Assembly (NCBI RefSeq): GCF_019226825.1
Contig: NZ_CP076643.1
Location: forward strand, 2,666,001 to 2,730,000
DNA: 64,000 nt
Source of the DNA: Vibrio ostreae
GTDB taxonomy: Bacteria > Pseudomonadota > Gammaproteobacteria > Enterobacterales > Vibrionaceae
Direction: 5' to 3'
Shown here: in pieces, positions 57,325-64,000 of the stretch
How the letters are laid out: every line of letters begins with the position of its first letter
Numbering within the stretch: the first letter of the stretch is position 1
Notes under the pieces: model-generated
Databases searched by the model: none
Told to the model about the DNA's origin: nothing
The model's input: the letters and a program-made list of their open reading frames with translations, nothing else
Made by a program: the position numbers and the translations under genes

Positions 57325-58425
57325 CTAGAGGCGAATTGGCATTACCACGTACATGGCGCTGTCGTCATCGACGTTTTCAATCAGCGCACTGGCGTTAGCA
57401 TCCGACATCGACACCCGCACATTGTCACAGCGCAGCGTATTGAGCACGTCCAGTACATAGCTGACGTTGAAGCCGATTTCAATTGCATCGCCTTCAAAGC
57501 CGACATCCAGCATCTCTTCCGCTTCTTCCTGCTCCGGGTTATTGGCGGTAATGCGCATTTCGCTGTCGGCCAGGTTAACCCGTACGCCACGGAATTTTTC
57601 ATTGGAAAGAATCGCCGCACGGGAAAATGCCTGACGCAGCTCATCACAGCCGGCGGTCAGCGTTTTGTTGGTACTTTGCGGCAATACGCGGCGATAATCA
57701 GGGAAACGGCCGTCAACCAGCTTTGAAGTAAAGATAAAATTGTTCACTTCTGCACGCAGGTTAGCCGCACCAATCTGAATCGTCACTGGCTGTTCCGGCG
57801 CATCCAGCAGCTTGACCAGCTCCAGAACACCTTTGCGCGGTACGATGATCTGCTTGTGGGCAAAATCACCCGCCAGCGGGGTCTGGGAGACCGCCATACG
57901 GTGGCCATCCGTCGCTACGCTGCGCAGGGTACTGCCGTCGATTTCAAACAGCATACCATTGAGGTAGTAACGCACATCCTGGTTAGCCATCGAAAACTGG
58001 GTTTTCTCAATCAGGCTGCGCAGATCGCCCTGGCTTAAAGTCAGCTCGACCTCGCTCTGCCAGTCTTCGATATTAGGGAAATCATTGGCCGGTAAGGTTG
58101 CCAGCGAGAAGCGGCTGCGGCCGGAGCGAACCTGAACCCGGTCACCTTCCAGCAGCACAGTGATCACCGCCGCATCCGGCAAGCCGCGACAAATGTCGAG
58201 AAACTTACGCGCCGGTACAGTAATACTGCCCGCTTCAAAGTCCCCTTCCAGCGTCACGCGGCTGATCAGCTCCGCTTCCAGATCGGTCGCGGTCATCGAC
58301 AACTGATTGTCTGCCACTTTTAGCAACAGGTTACCCAAAATCGGCAACGTGGCCCGGCCGCCAATGGTTCCCGACACTTGTTGCAGTGGTTTAATGAAGT
58401 GACTACGTTCAATCGTAAATTTCAT
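57325..58425 (-). CDS. dnaN: DNA polymerase III beta sliding clamp
   Basis: A 366-residue processivity clamp with three repeated domains; it starts [19 protein letters not shown] and ends VVMPIRL, both typical. Residues of the partner pocket near the C-terminus (MPIRL) are present. It lies 62 bp after dnaA. Confidence 0.98.
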   Translation of the reverse strand: MKFTIERSHFIKPLQQVSGTIGGRATLPILGNLLLKVADNQLSMTATDLEAELISRVTLEGDFEAGSITVPARKFLDICRGLPDAAVITVLLEGDRVQVRSGRSRFSLATLPANDFPNIEDWQSEVELTLSQGDLRSLIEKTQFSMANQDVRYYLNGMLFEIDGSTLRSVATDGHRMAVSQTPLAGDFAHKQIIVPRKGVLELVKLLDAPEQPVTIQIGAANLRAEVNNFIFTSKLVDGRFPDYRRVLPQSTNKTLTAGCDELRQAFSRAAILSNEKFRGVRVNLADSEMRITANNPEQEEAEEMLDVGFEGDAIEIGFNVSYVLDVLNTLRCDNVRVSMSDANASALIENVDDDSAMYVVMPIRL

Positions 58426-58487
58426 AGTGTGCTCTTAAACGATATTGGATATACGACGCGAAAAATCAGCGCTAAGCATAGCGCGAA

Positions 58488-59894
58488 TCAGGAAGAAAGC
58501 GTACGAATCAGGTTGGAGTAATCTTCCTTAATATCGTGGCTCTCTTCACGCAGCTGTTCGATTTTACGACAGGCGTGTAACACCGTGGTGTGGTCACGGC
58601 CACCAAACGCATCGCCGATTTCCGGCAGGCTGTGGTTGGTGAGTTCTTTCGATAACGCCATGGCCAGTTGACGCGGACGGGCAACCGAACGCGAGCGGCG
58701 TTTTGACAGCAGATCCGCGACTTTAATCTTGTAGTACTCGGCAACGGTCTTTTGAATATTGTCGATGGTGACCAGTTTTTCCTGCAGTGCGAGCAGATCG
58801 CGCAGCGCTTCGCGCACGAAATCAATCGTGATCGGACGGCCGGTAAAGTTGGCGTTGGCGATCACCCGGTTGAGTGCGCCTTCCAGCTCACGCACGTTGG
58901 AGCGCAGACGCTTAGCGATAAAGAACGCCACTTCGTCGGGCAGATGAATCTGGTGATCTTCCGCCTTTTTCATCAGAATCGCGACCCGGGTTTCCAGCTC
59001 CGGCGGCTCAATGGCCACCGTCAGACCCCAGCCAAAACGCGATTTGAGGCGATCTTCCACCCCGTTAATCTCTTTCGGATAACGGTCAGAAGTGAGGATA
59101 ATTTGCTGGTTGCCTTCCAGCAGCGCGTTAAAGGTGTGGAAGAACTCTTCCTGCGAACGCTCTTTGTTGGCAAAAAACTGAATATCATCGATCAGCAGTG
59201 CATCGACACTGCGGTAGTAGCGTTTGAACTCTTCAATCGCGTTATTCTGCAGCGCTTTCACCATGTCCTGCACGAAACGCTCAGAGTGCATGTACACCAC
59301 TTTAGCGTTCGGGTTGTTATCCACGATAGCATTGCCGACCGCATGCAGCAGGTGAGTTTTACCCAGGCCGGTACCACCGTACAGAAACAGCGGGTTATAC
59401 GCCGCGCCCGGATTGTCCGACACCTGACGTGCCGCCGCCAGACCAAGCTGATTCGACTTACCTTCCACGAAGTTATTGAACTTGTGTTTCGGGTTCACGT
59501 TAGAGCGGTGCATGATGTCGGCCGCTGCCGCAGCATCATCATCCCAGGTTTTATTGATCGGCTGACGACGCGCCAGTTGAGCAGGAGCTGAAGATTCGGC
59601 CGCCACGTCGGCCGCAGTACGGACCGGTGCCGGTTTGGGTGCTTGCACCCGGCGGCTGCCCACTTCAAAACGCAGGCTTGGTACATCCTGACCGCAATGC
59701 TCTTTCAGCAGTCGGTTGATGTTGTTGATGTACTTGTCGCGTACCCAGTCGAGTACGAAGCGGTTAGGCGCAAACAAAGTGAGAGTATTGTCATTGAGCT
59801 CCGCTTGTAACGGACGGACCCACATGCTGTATTCTGCGGCTGGCAGCTCTTCTTGTAGCTGTTGCAGACACTGCAACCATAGCGAAGATGACAC
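58488..59894 (-). CDS. dnaA: Chromosomal replication initiator DnaA
   Basis: A 468-residue AAA+ initiator that opens oriC. Domain I (1-85) is followed by a short linker, AAA+ domain III with Walker [14 protein letters not shown] near 173-185 and Walker [10 protein letters not shown] near 234-242, and domain IV with the DnaA-box signature [18 protein letters not shown] near 434-451. The start codon is GTG with GAGGGA upstream. First gene of the dnaA-dnaN-recF-gyrB cluster. Confidence 0.98.
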   Translation of the reverse strand: MSSSLWLQCLQQLQEELPAAEYSMWVRPLQAELNDNTLTLFAPNRFVLDWVRDKYINNINRLLKEHCGQDVPSLRFEVGSRRVQAPKPAPVRTAADVAAESSAPAQLARRQPINKTWDDDAAAAADIMHRSNVNPKHKFNNFVEGKSNQLGLAAARQVSDNPGAAYNPLFLYGGTGLGKTHLLHAVGNAIVDNNPNAKVVYMHSERFVQDMVKALQNNAIEEFKRYYRSVDALLIDDIQFFANKERSQEEFFHTFNALLEGNQQIILTSDRYPKEINGVEDRLKSRFGWGLTVAIEPPELETRVAILMKKAEDHQIHLPDEVAFFIAKRLRSNVRELEGALNRVIANANFTGRPITIDFVREALRDLLALQEKLVTIDNIQKTVAEYYKIKVADLLSKRRSRSVARPRQLAMALSKELTNHSLPEIGDAFGGRDHTTVLHACRKIEQLREESHDIKEDYSNLIRTLSS

Positions 59895-60204
59895 AATTCC
59901 CTCACTCTAAATCAATGATCGGTAAAGACTGGCAATTCTACCTGTTGATAACTCAGATCGCCAGCGATTGATCCACGATCCAGTGAATAAGATCCAAGTT
60001 ATTCACAATGTTTTCGAGCCAATCTGCCGGATCCTGGCAATTAGTCCTATATTTACCCACATAATGATCCACATGCTGGAAAATTCATCCAAGTTATCCC
60101 CAAAATAGCGGCATAATATAGTTATGGCTAATAACCACTAGTTATTTCTTCTATTGAGAAATTCAACAGTAAAATGAGACACTAAAATAATGAGGAGTCA
60201 CAAG
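59895..60204. promoter_or_regulatory. dnaA upstream region with DnaA-box-like sites and GATC cluster
   Basis: The 310 bp between dnaA and the divergent transporter contain seven GATC sites (59917, 59956, 59970, 59977, 59991, 60030, 60066), far more than chance, plus DnaA-box-like nonamers TTATTCACA (59999-60007), TGATCCACA (60065-60073) and TTATCCCCA (60094-60102). This suggests dnaA autoregulation and SeqA/Dam control. I do not call it oriC: in Vibrio the origin lies on the mnmG side, beyond the window. Confidence 0.65.
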
Positions 60205-60951
60205 ATGAAAAACTGGATTAAACTGGCAGTGGCCGCACTGGCGCTTTCTGCCGCCACCGTACAGGCAGCAACGGACATCAAAGTCGGCATGTCAGGCCGT
60301 TACTTCCCGTTTACTTTCGTTAAGCAGGATCAACTGCAAGGTTTTGAAGTCGATGTCTGGAACGAAATCGGTCAACGTAACGATTATCATGTCGAATATG
60401 TGACTTCGAACTTCTCCGGCCTGTTTGGTCTGCTGGAAACCGGTCGTATCGATACCATCTCAAACCAGATCACCATCACCAAAGAGCGCCAGGCCAAATA
60501 CCTGTTCTCTGACCCGTACGTGATTGATGGTGCTCAAATTGCAGTGCGCAAGGGTAACGACAGCATTCAGGGCATTAAAGATCTGGCCGGCAAAACCGTG
60601 GCGGTTAATCTGGGCTCTAACTTTGAACAACTGCTGCGCAAATACGATACCGACGGCAAAATCAACATTAAAACCTATGACACCGGTTTTGAGCGTGACG
60701 TCGCGATGGGCCGTGCCGATGCATTTGTCATGGACCGTCTGTCAGTACTGGAAGTGATTGATAAAACAGGGCTGCCACTGCAACTGGCCGGTTCACCATT
60801 TGAAACCATCGAGAACGCCTGGCCGTTTGTGAACAACGAAAAAGGCCAAAAACTGCAAGCTGAAGTGAACCAGGCACTTGCTGCGATGCGCGCAGACGGT
60901 ACACTGAGCCAGATTTCAGAAAAATGGTTTGGTACCGATATTACTCAATAA
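60205..60951 (+). CDS. Amino-acid ABC transporter, periplasmic binding protein
   Basis: A 248-residue family 3 solute-binding protein: signal peptide 1-21 (ending VQA), then a two-lobed domain with GMSGRYFPFTF, LQGFEVDVWNEI and the lobe-linking parts. Best fit is the cystine/polar amino-acid group (FliY/TcyJ-like). The start at 60205 follows GAGGAG by seven bases. First gene of a three-gene transporter; a 73-bp gap with a small hairpin separates it from the permease. Confidence 0.88.
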   Translation: MKNWIKLAVAALALSAATVQAATDIKVGMSGRYFPFTFVKQDQLQGFEVDVWNEIGQRNDYHVEYVTSNFSGLFGLLETGRIDTISNQITITKERQAKYLFSDPYVIDGAQIAVRKGNDSIQGIKDLAGKTVAVNLGSNFEQLLRKYDTDGKINIKTYDTGFERDVAMGRADAFVMDRLSVLEVIDKTGLPLQLAGSPFETIENAWPFVNNEKGQKLQAEVNQALAAMRADGTLSQISEKWFGTDITQ

Positions 60952-61024
60952 TCGTCATCAACCGACCAATCTAAAAAGGTGGAATCGCAGGATTCCGCCT
61001 TTTGCTGTCTTTGAGGGGAAGTAA

Positions 61025-61696
61025 ATGGGCTTTGATTTTCAATACATGCTGGGGCTGATGCCGATACTGCTCAAGTATCTCAGCACCACGATGGAAATGG
61101 CCGCACTGGGCATGATTTTCGCGCTGATTCTGTCGGTGCTGCTGGCCAATATTCGCGTCTTCAAGATCCCGGTACTGGAACCGCTCTGTCAGCTGTACAT
61201 CAGTTTCTTCCGCGGAACACCACTGCTGGTACAAATGTTCCTGCTTTATTATGGTCTGCCACAGATTTTTCCGATCCTGGTCGGCATTGACGCGTTCAGC
61301 GCCGCGGTGATTGGCCTCACTCTGCACTTTGCGGCCTATATGGCTGAAACCATTCGCGCCGCCATCATAGGTATTGACCGAACCCAGATGGAAGCCAGTC
61401 TGTCAGTCGGTATGACCACCGGTCAGGCGATGCGCCGTATCATTCTGCCTCAGGCCAGTCGCGTCGCCCTGCCTTCGCTGATGAACTACTTTATCGACAT
61501 GATCAAATCGACTTCACTGGCGTTTACCTTTGGTGTGGCCGAAATCATGGCCAAGGCACAAATGGAAGCCTCGTCCAGTTTCCGCTTCTTTGAAGCCTTC
61601 CTGGCCGTAGCACTGATCTACTGGGGTGTGGTCGTGATTCTGACCCGCATTCAGACCTGGGCCGAAAACAAACTCAATAAGGCGTATGCACGATGA
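61025..61696 (+). CDS. Amino-acid ABC transporter, permease
   Basis: A 223-residue membrane subunit of the HisMQ type with about five helices. FFRGTPLLVQMFLLYYGLPQ near 58-77 and the EAA loop (MEASLSVGMTTGQAMRRIILPQ) near 120-141 are diagnostic. Its stop overlaps the ATPase start by four bases. Confidence 0.9.
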   Translation: MGFDFQYMLGLMPILLKYLSTTMEMAALGMIFALILSVLLANIRVFKIPVLEPLCQLYISFFRGTPLLVQMFLLYYGLPQIFPILVGIDAFSAAVIGLTLHFAAYMAETIRAAIIGIDRTQMEASLSVGMTTGQAMRRIILPQASRVALPSLMNYFIDMIKSTSLAFTFGVAEIMAKAQMEASSSFRFFEAFLAVALIYWGVVVILTRIQTWAENKLNKAYAR

Positions 61697-62429
61697 TCAA
61701 ACTGAGCAATATTCACAAACGCTTTGGCCAGAGTGAAGTCCTGAAAGGGATTGATATCTCGATCGAACAAGGCGAAATCATCGTCATTATCGGCTCCAGC
61801 GGTACCGGGAAATCGACCCTGCTGCGCTGCGTCAACTTCCTTGAGCAGGCCGATCGCGGCACCATCACCATCGATGATGTCAGCGTCGACAGCCAGAACC
61901 ACAGTAAGGCGGAAGTGCTGGCCCTGCGCCGCAAAACCGGCTTCGTATTTCAGAACTACGCCCTGTTTGCCCACCAGACTGCGCGCCAGAACATTGCTGA
62001 AGGCCTTATCACGGTGCGCGGCTGGAAAAAGATCAGGCGCTTGGCCGTGCCCAGCAAATTCTGGAAGACATAGGTCTGGGTGACAAAGGCGACAGCTATC
62101 CGGCCGCCCTGTCCGGCGGCCAGCAGCAGCGGGTCGGTATCGGCCGCGCCATGGCGCTGCAGCCGGAACTGCTGCTGTTTGATGAACCGACCTCAGCGCT
62201 GGATCCGGAGTGGGTCGGTGAAGTACTGAACCTGATGAAAAAGCTCGCCACCCAGCACCAGACCATGCTGGTGGTGACCCATGAAATGCAATTTGCCAAA
62301 GAAGTAGCGGACCGGGTGATCTTCATGGCCGAGGGTAATATCGTTGAACAGGGTTCTCCACAGGATATTTTTAATCATCCACAGGATCCGCGCCTGAAAA
62401 AGTTCCTCAATCAGGTCGGGATCGACTAA
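61693..62429 (+). pseudogene. Amino-acid ABC transporter, ATP-binding protein, with a one-base frameshift
   Basis: The N-terminal part (61693 to about 62030) has Walker A GSSGTGKS near 34-41 and the Q-loop. Reading breaks in the A run 62026-62030; one more A would continue as [20 protein letters not shown] and join the rest, with signature LSGGQQQR, Walker [15 protein letters not shown] and the His switch VTHEM, ending at 62429. Both halves are well conserved. A homopolymer sequencing error is more likely than a real loss, though the latter is possible. Confidence 0.85.
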
Positions 62430-62435
62430 GGATCC

Positions 62436-62463
62436 TTGAGATTTCAGCGAGACTCCGTATAAT
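62436..62463 (+). promoter_or_regulatory. rpmH promoter
   Basis: TTGAGA (62436-62441), 16 bp, TATAAT (62458-62463) followed by a GC-rich segment, seven bases after the transporter stop. The leader to rpmH is about 210 nt. Confidence 0.75.
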
Positions 62464-62679
62464 CGCCCGACCGGAAAGTATGAAGCGCAGAGTAAACCGA
62501 ATTCGGACTTGCTTTACGCTTTCGGCAAACCGAATCATTGACACCTTTTGTGACTGTGATTACAATTCCGCCTCTTTGTTGAGAGGCGTCGGAATGTCCT
62601 TTCTTTATATAAAGAGAAGATATATTGCCCACGCCGGGTTTTATGAACCTAGAAACTACTGATCAGTAAGGTACTAACA

Positions 62680-62814
62680 ATGAAACGCACTTTTCAACCT
62701 ACAGTTCTAAAGCGCAAACGTACTCACGGTTTCCGTGCACGTATGGCGACAGCGAACGGTCGTAAAGTAATCAATGCACGTCGTGCAAAAGGCCGTAAGC
62801 GCCTGTCAAAATAA
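62680..62814 (+). CDS. rpmH: 50S ribosomal protein L34
   Basis: A 44-residue, very basic protein beginning [19 protein letters not shown] and ending [10 protein letters not shown], a complete bL34. It is followed 13 bp later by rnpA. Confidence 0.98.
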   Translation: MKRTFQPTVLKRKRTHGFRARMATANGRKVINARRAKGRKRLSK

Positions 62815-62827
62815 TCGTAAGCTTATT

Positions 62828-63184
62828 TTGAGTACGTACGCATTTAATCGGGAGTTACGTTTGTTAACTCCCGAGCATTACCAAACCGTCTTCCAGCAAG
62901 CTCACCGAGCAGGCTCCCCTCATTTCACTATCATTGCACGCAATAATAACCTTTCTCATCCTCGTTTAGGGTTAGCGGTACCAAAAAAGCAAATCAAAAC
63001 GGCCGTTGGTCGAAATCGCTTTAAACGTCTCGCCCGCGAAAGCTTCCGCCTCAATCAGCATCAGTTACCCAACAAAGATTTTGTTGTGATTGCCAAAAAA
63101 AGCGCGCAAGATTTGAGCAATGAAGAAATGTTTACTTTGTTCGAAAAGTTATGGCAGCGCCTATCTCGCCCTTCTCGTGGTTAG
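62828..63184 (+). CDS. rnpA: Ribonuclease P protein component
   Basis: A 118-residue RNase P protein that helps the M1 RNA trim tRNA 5' ends. It contains the signature [20 protein letters not shown] near 45-64. The start is TTG at 62828 ([12 protein letters not shown] follows), as in other vibrios; the ATG of a longer frame lies inside rpmH. Its end overlaps yidD by 34 bases. Confidence 0.93.
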   Translation: MSTYAFNRELRLLTPEHYQTVFQQAHRAGSPHFTIIARNNNLSHPRLGLAVPKKQIKTAVGRNRFKRLARESFRLNQHQLPNKDFVVIAKKSAQDLSNEEMFTLFEKLWQRLSRPSRG

Positions 63185-63408
63185 CCATTGGTTTAGTCAA
63201 ACTATACCAGTGGTTCATTAGTCCACTCATCGGCCCTCGCTGCCGATTTACACCCTCTTGCTCCAATTATGCGTTAGAAGCGCTGAGAGCTCACGGATTT
63301 GTAAAAGGGTGTTGGTTATCCGGCAAACGTCTATTAAAATGCCACCCTTTGAACGAAGGGGGATTTGACCCCGTTCCACCAGTCCAAAAACAAGACAGAG
63401 ATAAATAA
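63151..63408 (+). CDS. yidD: Membrane protein insertion efficiency factor YidD
   Basis: An 85-residue protein with the family core [20 protein letters not shown] and the ending [12 protein letters not shown]. It sits at the inner face of the membrane by an amphipathic helix and aids YidC-dependent insertion. Overlaps rnpA and ends two bases before yidC. Confidence 0.93.
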   Translation: MAAPISPFSWLAIGLVKLYQWFISPLIGPRCRFTPSCSNYALEALRAHGFVKGCWLSGKRLLKCHPLNEGGFDPVPPVQKQDRDK

Positions 63409-63410
63409 CG

Positions 63411-64000
63411 ATGGATTCTCAACGTAATATCCTGCTGATCGCTTTGGCGCTGGTTTCTTTTTTACTTTTCCAACAGTGGCAAGTAGCAAAGAACCCGGCA
63501 CCTGAAGCGGTTGAACAGGCGCAAACCAGCAGCAGTGCTCCGGCACCTTCTTTGGCCGATGAGTTCGATCCGGTACCATCACCAACCAATGCTGCGGCAA
63601 AAGTGATTACAGTCACCACGGATGTACTGACTCTGTCTATTGACACGGTTGGTGGTGATGTCGTTCTGGCAAAACTGAACAAATACGCTGAAGAGCTGAA
63701 CTCCGACAAGGCTTTTGTTCTGCTGAAAAACACCCAAGGTCACCAATTCATCGCCCAGAGTGGCCTGATTGGCCCGCAAGGTATTGACCTGAGCAGCAAC
63801 AGCCGCCCGACTTACACTGTTGACGGCGACAGCTTTGCTCTGGCCGATGGTCAGGATGAACTGCGTATTCCGATGACTTACCAGTCAAACGGTATCGAGT
63901 ACACCAAAACCTTTATTTTCAAACGCGGCGATTATGCAATCGACGTGACTTACGATGTCGCCAACAACTCTGGCGACAACGCAACCATGGGGATGTACGC
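63411..64000 (+). CDS. yidC: Membrane protein insertase YidC, partial
   Basis: The first 196 codons of YidC are present before the window edge: N-terminal membrane helix (NILLIALALVSFLLFQQW), linker rich in Ala, Pro and Ser, and the start of the periplasmic beta-sandwich domain (SIDTVGGDVVLAKL; QHFIAQSG-like segment). The conserved insertase helices lie outside. Confidence 0.96.
   Translation, partial: MDSQRNILLIALALVSFLLFQQWQVAKNPAPEAVEQAQTSSSAPAPSLADEFDPVPSPTNAAAKVITVTTDVLTLSIDTVGGDVVLAKLNKYAEELNSDKAFVLLKNTQGHQFIAQSGLIGPQGIDLSSNSRPTYTVDGDSFALADGQDELRIPMTYQSNGIEYTKTFIFKRGDYAIDVTYDVANNSGDNATMGMY

Noticed and set aside
59895..60204. Chromosomal origin oriC
   Set aside because: There are GATC sites and DnaA-box-like nonamers, but no clear AT-rich unwinding repeats, and in Vibrio the origin is on the mnmG side, past yidC. 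It fits dnaA autoregulation better.

Overview
The window is a core-chromosome segment of a gammaproteobacterium of the genus Vibrio, close to the replication origin of the main chromosome. The evidence is the gene order yidC-yidD-rnpA-rpmH / amino-acid ABC transporter / dnaA-dnaN-recF-gyrB, then ibpA, avtA, glyS-glyQ, ilvGMDA, comM, dsbA, trkH-trkA, rsmB-fmt-def, dprA-smg-yrdD, purEK, tsaC-hemF-aroE-yrdB/yrdA, an rrn operon with spacer tRNAs Glu-Lys-Val, and ilvY/ilvC. This matches the order I know from Vibrio cholerae chromosome 1, read in the opposite direction. Species level is inference only; the V. cholerae / V. fluvialis / V. furnissii side of the genus is plausible.

Layout. 1-448: start of a peptide ABC transporter ATPase gene, cut by the window edge. 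450-1230: AT-rich, no gene seen. 1238-2036: tandem array of ~122-bp units, each holding a copy of the 3' end of tRNA-Pro and a terminator, directly downstream of a tRNA operon (Arg-His-Pro-His-Pro, minus strand, 2037-2534). 2.8-8.6 kb: cytochrome c5, rep, ubiK, ilvC and its divergent regulator ilvY, then a 7-bp microsatellite. 8.7-14.8 kb: a full rRNA operon on the minus strand with two promoters, probably ending in tRNA-Ser. 14.9-23.7 kb: the yrdA/yrdB-aroE-hemF-tsaC group, purEK, and yrdD-smg-dprA plus a LysM-family relative. 23.2-29.5 kb: def-fmt-rsmB and trkA-trkH-DUF3157. 29.7-38.2 kb: envelope and stress genes, ccoG, srkA-dsbA, an acyltransferase and comM. 38.4-44.1 kb: the attenuator-controlled ilvLGMDA operon. 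44.3-53.4 kb: oxidoreductase, LysR regulator, tusA, small membrane proteins, a manganese exporter with its riboswitch, glyQS, avtA and ibpA. 53.8-59.9 kb: gyrB-recF-dnaN-dnaA. 60.2-62.4 kb: amino-acid ABC transporter. 62.7-64.0 kb: rpmH-rnpA-yidD-yidC (yidC cut by the edge).

The content is almost entirely housekeeping: replication initiation, translation (rRNA, tRNA, glyQS, def/fmt, rsmB, tsaC), branched-chain amino-acid synthesis (ilvC/ilvY and ilvGMDA/ilvL/avtA), purine synthesis, K+ uptake, competence (dprA, comM) and protein folding (dsbA, ibpA). I found no prophage, insertion sequence, CRISPR array or defence island. The most unusual structure is the tRNA-tail/terminator array at 1238-2036, which resembles in design the repeats behind tyrT in E. 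coli. Other points of note are a Mn2+ riboswitch, a probable heat-shock RNA thermometer, a structured leader before an unknown small ORF, a shared stop-codon palindrome, a LysM-less LysM-family protein, the absence of ilvE from the ilv operon, and two single-base frameshifts (trkH and an ABC ATPase), both in homopolymers and possibly sequencing errors.
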